In this document: piece by piece, positions 58,783-64,000 of the stretch | How positions within the stretch are numbered: position 1 is the first letter of the stretch | Layout: every line of letters starts with the position of its first letter | Assembly: GCA_963762965.1 (NCBI GenBank) | Contig: CAVXME010000006.1 | Location: 62,001 to 126,000, forward strand | Source: DATBAX01 sp963762965 | Lineage (GTDB): Bacteria; Acidobacteriota; Terriglobia; Terriglobales; Acidobacteriaceae | Length of the DNA: 64,000 nt | Direction: 5' to 3' | The notes under the pieces: generated by a model | What the model was told of the DNA's origin: nothing | The model's database searches: none | Seen by the model: only the letters and a program-made list of their open reading frames with translations | Program-made: the position numbers and the translations under genes

Positions 58783-61335
58783 GTGACCAAGCCATCCACA
58801 GTTGCACCGGTATTCCTCGCTGCTTTCGGCCTGGCCTTCGCCGGACTCGGGTTTTTCGGAGTCAGTGCCGCCATATCCAGCGGCCCCACCCGAATCCATG
58901 GCAATCCCTCGATTGCCATCGCAGTCTGTTGCTTTTTTGTCTTGATCGGCGTCGGTATTGTTTTCGCAGCGATTTACGGTGGACACAAGGTCAAACAGCA
59001 AGCCGCCCTCCAGCAAGCCAGCCCTGACTCGCCCTGGCTCTGGCGCGAGGATTGGGCTGCCAGCCGGGCCGAGAGCAAGAACCGCAACACCATCATCGGC
59101 CTGTGGATCGCCGCCATTTTCTGGAACTTCATTTCGATCACCGTGACCGTTTTCGTAGTGCCGCCACTCCTGCAAAAATCCGATCTGAAAGCACTTATTC
59201 CGCTGGGTTTCTGCATGATCGGCGCCATCCTGTTCGTCGCCGCCGTACGCGCAACCATTCGCCGCGAACGTTTTGGCAAGACTTACTTTGAGCTGGCTTC
59301 CCTGCCGTTTTCACCGGGACGCACGCTCAAAGGCCTGATCCATTTGCGCTTCAACACCACCGCCACTCACGGCGTCGATCTTCGCCTCTCCTGCGTCCGC
59401 CAGATCATCACCAGCCAGGGGAAAAACAGCACAACGAATCAGATCGTGCTGTGGCAGGACCAAAAGAACGTCCCCGCGGACTCCCTCAACACCGGCGCCC
59501 TCGGTGACGCCACCATCCCCGTCGACTTTGCCATCCCCAGCGACGCCCTGGAAACCAATCAGGACCAATACAAAGATCAGGTCCTCTGGCTGTTGCATGC
59601 GGAAGCGGACGTTCCCGGCGTCAATTATTTCGATGACTTCGAAGTCCCGGTGTTTCGTTTATCGCCAGCTTCGGCGACGGTGTCCCCCGCGACCCCAAGT
59701 TTTGCAACCTACAATTCCAGCAACAACTTTGGATCCTCCGCTGGCGCAGCCACCGCCCCAGCTTTCCAAAGCGATGCCTCCGATGTCGCCGCACCTGACA
59801 ATCCGACCGTCGTGATTTCCCCCGGCCCCAACGGCGGCACCGAATTCTATTTCCGTGCTTTTCGCAATCCCAGCAAAGTGCTCCTTCTTATCTTTTTCAC
59901 GATCGTGTGGACGGGAATTGTCTATTTCCTCCACTATTCCACCGCTCCCTGGTTCTTCCCGGTCGTGTTCGGATTCTTCGACATCATCTTGATTTACGCC
60001 TTGCTGCTATCGACGTTGGCCACCACTCGCATCGAAGTCGGCAACGGAAAAATCACTGCCCGAAAAAGCATGCTCGGCATCGGCAACACCCAAGAAGTTC
60101 CTTTCAGCGAGATCGCGCAAATTCTGGCCGCCACCGGCTCCTATCAAGGCACCAGCGTAAATGACGCGTCTTACTCCATTCGCCTGCTTACCAAGAGTGG
60201 CAGGAAGTTAACCCTGGCCGACGCCATCTACAACCGCCAGGAAGCCCGCTGGATCGTCGCGCAAATGGAGAAGCTCGCCAACCTCAAGCTGGACACACAC
60301 GTAGCCGTCGACGCTCCCATGATGGCCTACGCTGGCTACGGCCCGCCTCCGCAGCGCGGACAAGCCCGAACCGTACCCTCGCCCGCCTTCAAACGCAATA
60401 ACCGCGTGGCGGCAGTGGTCGGGGCTCTCATGTTCGCCGCCTGGATCGCCTTTATCTTCTTCCGCTTCACTTCCCTGACCCACGCCGTGCCACAACGATC
60501 AGCGTCCAGATCGTCAGCCCAAGCCAGACTCCAGCGCGTGTCCTATCCGACGCTGACCGATGCGGATGTGCAACGCATCCAGTCACTCCCGGTGCAGACC
60601 CAGGCCGAAGAATTACTGGAGCGGGCCATCCAGCATGATCCCCGCGCGCTCGACCTGTTCGAACAAAACATCGGGATCTGGCTCGGTGAGATCAAACTCA
60701 CCCCTCGCATGAAGCAATTGGAATCGCGCTCCAGCTTCTCCACCGACCTTCGCGTCCGCTATGCCAGCGCCGATCTCAATCTCGCCATGGATGGTTGGAA
60801 GAAGGATGACCCATCCGCCGATCTCCTGATCGAACGCGCACAAAACGACCCCAGCTACCGGCAAGCCGCCGTCTATTTCATGGGCATGATGGCCGGCCGC
60901 GGCGTCGCTTACGATCGCATTTACCCGGTGTTACTCATCTACGCGAAGAGCGATCCCGACGCCGCCGTCCGCCAGTGGGCCGTCGAAGGCATGCGCTTTC
61001 TCGGCACCGACGAAGCTCTCGACCAGCTCTTCGATTCCTTCATCAATGATCCCTCCATGTCCGTCCGCGAACGCGCCGGCTGCAATCTGTCCGACTGTGG
61101 CATGTTTACCCGCAAACAGCGCATGCGCATGGTCCCCCGCTTCATCACCTTAGCCCAAGATTCCCAAACTTCTCCGCAGATGCGCACCTGGTGTTTCATG
61201 GCCCTGAGCGGAATCACCGACGAAAACCTGCCCGCCAATGCCTCCGCCTGGAACGACTGGTACACTCAGCACGGCGCCGAAAAGCTAGCCCAGTTCGAAC
61301 ACCAGGACTGGTGGCGAGTCCGCGGCGACGAATAA
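58783..61335 (+). CDS. Membrane protein with DUF3592-like part and C-terminal HEAT-like repeats
   Basis: Protein of about 850 residues. Two spans at the N-terminus (VFLAAFGLAFAGLGFFGVSA, then IAIAVCCFFVLIGVGIVFAA) and a pair near 100-160 precede a soluble beta-rich region (DUF3592-like, by look only). Two further spans lie near 360-410 (LLLIFFTIVWTGIVYFL), then a PH-like stretch and another span near 550. Residues 600-850 are helical repeats like HEAT (RQWAVEGMRFLGTDEALDQL). The GTG at 58783 is eight bases after a TATAAT; the in-frame ATG at 58726 is an alternative. Function unknown. Confidence 0.7.
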   Translation: MTKPSTVAPVFLAAFGLAFAGLGFFGVSAAISSGPTRIHGNPSIAIAVCCFFVLIGVGIVFAAIYGGHKVKQQAALQQASPDSPWLWREDWAASRAESKNRNTIIGLWIAAIFWNFISITVTVFVVPPLLQKSDLKALIPLGFCMIGAILFVAAVRATIRRERFGKTYFELASLPFSPGRTLKGLIHLRFNTTATHGVDLRLSCVRQIITSQGKNSTTNQIVLWQDQKNVPADSLNTGALGDATIPVDFAIPSDALETNQDQYKDQVLWLLHAEADVPGVNYFDDFEVPVFRLSPASATVSPATPSFATYNSSNNFGSSAGAATAPAFQSDASDVAAPDNPTVVISPGPNGGTEFYFRAFRNPSKVLLLIFFTIVWTGIVYFLHYSTAPWFFPVVFGFFDIILIYALLLSTLATTRIEVGNGKITARKSMLGIGNTQEVPFSEIAQILAATGSYQGTSVNDASYSIRLLTKSGRKLTLADAIYNRQEARWIVAQMEKLANLKLDTHVAVDAPMMAYAGYGPPPQRGQARTVPSPAFKRNNRVAAVVGALMFAAWIAFIFFRFTSLTHAVPQRSASRSSAQARLQRVSYPTLTDADVQRIQSLPVQTQAEELLERAIQHDPRALDLFEQNIGIWLGEIKLTPRMKQLESRSSFSTDLRVRYASADLNLAMDGWKKDDPSADLLIERAQNDPSYRQAAVYFMGMMAGRGVAYDRIYPVLLIYAKSDPDAAVRQWAVEGMRFLGTDEALDQLFDSFINDPSMSVRERAGCNLSDCGMFTRKQRMRMVPRFITLAQDSQTSPQMRTWCFMALSGITDENLPANASAWNDWYTQHGAEKLAQFEHQDWWRVRGDE

Positions 61336-61393
61336 ACCTCTACCGCTCTCGAGGCTGCCCTGTTCAAGCTCTGCTTGAGCGGGGATTTCTCCA

Positions 61394-61446
61394 CGACCCC
61401 GGGTGCCCCGTCCTTCTCCGTTGTTTGCGAGAGGGCGGGGCTTTTG
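61394..61446 (+). terminator. Imperfect palindrome copy B, terminator-like, after the HEAT-repeat gene
   Basis: Stem GCCCCGTCC (61405-61413) and GGGCGGGGC (61433-61441), one G-T pair, then TTTTGACTTTTCTTTTG. It is 70 bases after the stop. The first 23 bases of the element are identical to the reverse complement of 26695-26717, so this is also a repeat family member. Confidence 0.75.
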
Positions 61447-61522
61447 ACTTTTCTTTTGATTTTTTCCGGCGTTGCAGGTTACGGTTTGCACTCGCTGGGC
61501 ATCTTCTGCAACACTCCCATCC

Positions 61523-61825
61523 ATGCCCTACCATGTCGTCGCTTTCACCATGGCGCAAGTCCGCACAGGGGCACTCGACTTCCAGCGCCACCTGAGCGCT
61601 ATTGTCCGCGAACAGAAAGACATCAAGGTCTATCAGGTCAGTCCCTTCGATCTCGACGAACGCCGCCGCTTCAAAGACCGCTTCGGCGGAGACATCGTCT
61701 ACTTCCTGAACGCTCCGGCCCGTGCAGCCTGTGAACTCGAAGGCATCCACATGACCTATCTGGCAGAAATCCCCGACACCGAACTCCCCCGCCGCCGCAC
61801 CCTGGTAGTCGGCCTGCCCGACTAG
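61523..61825 (+). CDS. Small protein of unknown function
   Basis: Protein of 100 residues starting MPYHVVAFTMAQVRTGALDF, without signal peptide or membrane span. It has alternating helix and strand pattern (IVREQKDIKVYQVSPFDLDE, then GDIVYFLNAPARAACE) and ends PRRRTLVVGLPD. Codon use looks like that of its neighbours. I chose the ATG at 61523; an in-frame ATG 17 codons earlier falls near the preceding terminator. It is convergent with the radical SAM gene. I do not recognise the family. Confidence 0.5.
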   Translation: MPYHVVAFTMAQVRTGALDFQRHLSAIVREQKDIKVYQVSPFDLDERRRFKDRFGGDIVYFLNAPARAACELEGIHMTYLAEIPDTELPRRRTLVVGLPD

Positions 61826-61974
61826 GGCAAGCCGAATTCCTTCGCGCAGCGGCTCGTAGGGCATATGCGCCACCGTATCCGCAGGGAAATCACCGTGGAA
61901 GAGCGGCCCTTCGAGGGCCGCGTTCTAGATGAGAAGAGATCCACGCGCTTCAGCGCCCAAAAGTTCGCGCAAAT

Positions 61975-62008
61975 AAAAAGGCCGCTCGCGAGAGCGGCCT
62001 TGATTTTC
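61975..62008. terminator. Bidirectional Rho-independent terminator
   Basis: Perfect 8-bp stem GGCCGCTC/GAGCGGCC with GCGA loop (61980-61999), AAAAA on the left and TTGATTTT on the right. It can end both the small plus-strand gene and the minus-strand radical SAM gene. Confidence 0.88.
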
Positions 62009-62046
62009 CTAACGCCTAACGCCCAGAGCCTAAAGCCCCAGCGGTA
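62009..62046. repeat. Degenerate GCCTAA(A/C)GCCC repeat array
   Basis: Several GCCTAA(A/C)GCCC units in a row, related to the tandem pair at 5279-5306. Just past the array the next CCTAA unit holds the TAG stop of the radical SAM gene. Confidence 0.55.
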
Positions 62047-62050
62047 ACGC

Positions 62051-64000
62051 CTAATCCCCCGCCACCGGCTCCGGCACTTCCGGCTTGGCATGATTGCCAT
62101 TGCCGTTGCTCGGAGTCGTCAGCGCGCCCAGCGGAATAAATCCGTTCTCGGCGACGACTGGCTTCTCTTTCAATACCACTTCGCGATACAGAGACGCCAT
62201 ACGCGCGTTGTACGCCGGATCAGCCTTCTGCTTGGCATCCCGCGCCCGCTTCTTCTCTTCCCCAGCGTTCTTGGCGATGCCCAGCTTATCCAGATCGTGC
62301 TGAATGTCCTTGGTGACGATTTCATCCTTCAGCACCAGGTTATGCCCGGCATTTTCCATGTTCACGTTCTTGCCGCCGGCGAAGATTTCATGCCGTCCAT
62401 GCTCTTCGTACCACTTGGTGAGCGTGGCCGTCATGTGCATCTTCTCGATAATGTTTCTCCAGCCCACGCCGGTGTTGTACGCGCAGAAGGAAATTTCACC
62501 CTCCTGCGTAGCGTAAGGAATAATGCACTGCTCGGTGCGCCGGAAATCGTAATTGAACAGATCCTGGAACCACATCCCGGCGATGAACAGGAAGTTCCAG
62601 CGGTCCTGACGGCGTTTCATGACGTCGTCAATCGTCCGGTCCGGACCCACTTTGCCGTAGTTCTTGCCTGTGGCGTTAAAGTTCTTGTCAAACTTCTTCA
62701 ACAAGTCCATCAACTGGAAGTGCGTCGGCGACTGGAACGGATCGTAGTTCTTCATCAAACACAACGCCATGCCGACCACGGTCAGAAACTTTCCGCGCGC
62801 CGCGTCGTTGACCTTGGCAATGTCCTTAGCCAGTTGGTCTCCTTTGAGAAATGCAGTGACCGGCACCGCTTCCTTGGTTTCCTTATCAATCATCACCGCC
62901 ATGCCAGTCCCGCAATTGGGATGGCAACCGCATGACAACTGACCCCAATCGTTGTTCAGATCTTCGGCATGCATCAGGTCGGCCCAATCGGAGAACGTTC
63001 CCATGAACGAAATCGGAAACCAGTCGCGAGCAGGCTCGCCCAGGCCTGTTTGATTCTTCACGTCGTGCGCCAGATGAGACAGCGTATAACGCTGCGCTTC
63101 ACGGCGATCATCGGTCACGGCCTCATCGCGTCCGGTAAACGACACCGGCTGGAACGAAAGGAACCCAATCGTCTTGGGATTATCCAGCGCAAACTTGATG
63201 ATGCGTCCCACCTGCTCGTTGTTGATCCCGTTGACGATGGTGACCACCGGAACGATCTCAACCCCGGCTTTGTGCAGATTTTCAATCGCCTTCAGCTTCA
63301 CATCGAACAGGTTGCCGACTTTGCGGTGAGCATTGGCGGCATTGCCAATTCCATCGAATTGCAGATACGCATAACGCATCCCAGCTTCGGCAGCCTGCTG
63401 CGCAAACTCGAAGCTCTTGGCAAATTCAATCCCGTTGGTTGCCGCCTGCACGCTGTTGTAACCGACTTTGCGCGCATAACGGACCGCATCTAAAAAGTAC
63501 GGCGACAATGTCGGCTCACCACCGGAGAACTGTACCGACATCTGCCGCCGCGGTTTAATCGTGATGGCGTTGTCCAGCATGGTCTTGATTTCTTCCCAGG
63601 TCAGTTCGTGGACGAACCCAACTTGGTTCGCGTCCATGAAGCAGGGATCGCACATCATGTTGCAACGGTTGGTGAGATCAATCGTCAACACGGAACCGCG
63701 CCCATACTTCACAGTCGAAGATCCGTGGTGATGCAGCTTCTCGTCCGCATGCGCAGCGATATCGCGGCCCGGAAAAACATCTTCCAAATGCTTGGAGAAC
63801 TCCGTGTCCATCGACATCACATCTTCAAAGTGACCGTGCGTCGGGCAGTCTTTGACCATCAGAATCTTGCCGTCGCGCTCAATGATGGTCGCCTTGATCT
63901 CGCCGACCTTCTCATTCATCAACACTTCATAAGGCAGCTTGCCATCCAGAATCTGCTGCCGGATTTCGGGAACACACTTCGGGCACAGCGAGTCCGTGGA
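62051..64000 (-). CDS. Radical SAM protein of the COG1964/MJ0619 (Tes) type, N-terminus beyond window
   Basis: At least 649 residues; the frame stays open to the window edge, so the gene is 5'-truncated and the GTG at 63925 is not its start. Features in order: a zinc-like pair LCPKC (63974-63985) and DCPTHG (about 63847), the radical SAM cluster RCNMMCDPCFMDAN (63641-63664), SGGEPTLSP, and a later cysteine set SCGCHPNCG for a possible extra cluster, with further cysteines near the C-terminus. This arrangement is that of the COG1964 proteins which include archaeal tetraether lipid synthase, joining lipid tails by C-C bonds. The substrate here is unproven; other radical SAM roles remain possible. 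Confidence 0.75.
   Translation of the reverse strand, partial: STDSLCPKCVPEIRQQILDGKLPYEVLMNEKVGEIKATIIERDGKILMVKDCPTHGHFEDVMSMDTEFSKHLEDVFPGRDIAAHADEKLHHHGSSTVKYGRGSVLTIDLTNRCNMMCDPCFMDANQVGFVHELTWEEIKTMLDNAITIKPRRQMSVQFSGGEPTLSPYFLDAVRYARKVGYNSVQAATNGIEFAKSFEFAQQAAEAGMRYAYLQFDGIGNAANAHRKVGNLFDVKLKAIENLHKAGVEIVPVVTIVNGINNEQVGRIIKFALDNPKTIGFLSFQPVSFTGRDEAVTDDRREAQRYTLSHLAHDVKNQTGLGEPARDWFPISFMGTFSDWADLMHAEDLNNDWGQLSCGCHPNCGTGMAVMIDKETKEAVPVTAFLKGDQLAKDIAKVNDAARGKFLTVVGMALCLMKNYDPFQSPTHFQLMDLLKKFDKNFNATGKNYGKVGPDRTIDDVMKRRQDRWNFLFIAGMWFQDLFNYDFRRTEQCIIPYATQEGEISFCAYNTGVGWRNIIEKMHMTATLTKWYEEHGRHEIFAGGKNVNMENAGHNLVLKDEIVTKDIQHDLDKLGIAKNAGEEKKRARDAKQKADPAYNARMASLYREVVLKEKPVVAENGFIPLGALTTPSNGNGNHAKPEVPEPVAGD

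Noticed and set aside
62051..63925. Radical SAM gene starting at the GTG at 63925
   Set aside because: The frame stays open to base 64000 and the upstream codons encode LCPKC, the expected first half of the zinc-like motif, so the gene continues beyond the window.
1..64000. tRNA, rRNA, insertion sequences or prophage genes
   Set aside because: No cloverleaf-type sequence, rRNA motif, transposase, integrase or phage structural gene was seen in reading the window; a covariance search was not possible here.

Overview
The window looks like a chromosomal segment of an acidobacterium, probably a soil member of class Terriglobia. I infer this from gene content: a secreted FG-GAP/Ig protein next to a GloVer-repeat protein, a PknB-type kinase with a TolB-like propeller, a FecR/DUF6600 protein, futalosine-pathway menaquinone synthesis, a pyrophosphate-type phosphofructokinase, and many short GC-rich palindromic repeats between genes. 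No rRNA, tRNA, CRISPR array, prophage or insertion sequence was seen. Most genes are ordinary chromosomal housekeeping, envelope or transport genes.

Layout. 1-5.2 kb: truncated M24 peptidase, biotin transporter BioY, MqnD, a secreted M49-like peptidase and a HAD phosphatase. 5.3-7.6 kb: periplasmic TPR protein, OmpA-like lipoprotein and a VapBC toxin-antitoxin pair. 7.7-16 kb: uvrC, a coupled pair of unknowns, a GlcNAc-kinase-like protein divergent from a sodium/solute symporter, a frameshifted amino-acid permease and a TonB-like protein. 16-29.4 kb: M48 peptidase, FG-GAP and GloVer proteins, a perfect parS-like palindrome, dinB, a secreted ADP-ribosylglycohydrolase homologue and a large membrane Ser/Thr kinase. 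29.5-36.7 kb: glgA, rsmA, a MEMO-family protein, envelope proteins and ruvC. 36.7-45.4 kb: an ABC exporter whose permease is fused to an amidohydrolase, cstA with its small partner, a PPi-type PFK and a frameshifted membrane glycosyltransferase-like gene.

The most interesting part is 46.6-57.9 kb, a minus-strand, largely translationally coupled operon. In transcription order it encodes a degenerate-HAD/fatty-acyl reductase, a second male-sterility-type SDR, a pyruvyl-transferase-like protein, an acyl-AMP ligase, an enoyl-CoA hydratase homologue, a free acyl carrier protein, a second acyl-AMP ligase, a diacylglycerol-kinase-like lipid kinase, a thioredoxin-like protein and a VKOR. This reads as an unusual lipid pathway: acid activation, carriage on ACP, modification, reduction towards alcohol, head-group chemistry.

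About 4 kb upstream on the same strand, a large radical SAM protein runs off the right edge. It has the N-terminal zinc-like CPxC...CPxHG arrangement and CxxxCxxC motif of the COG1964/MJ0619 type, the group that contains the tetraether lipid synthase (Tes), which couples lipid tails. Acidobacteria are known for membrane-spanning iso-diabolic acid and branched ether lipids, so a link between operon and enzyme is a reasonable hypothesis, but it is inference only.

Two genes (permease 13506-14874, glycosyltransferase-like 43664-45359) each carry what looks like one extra base. Several families of short palindromic repeats sit at gene ends, and one copy lies inside a coding sequence.
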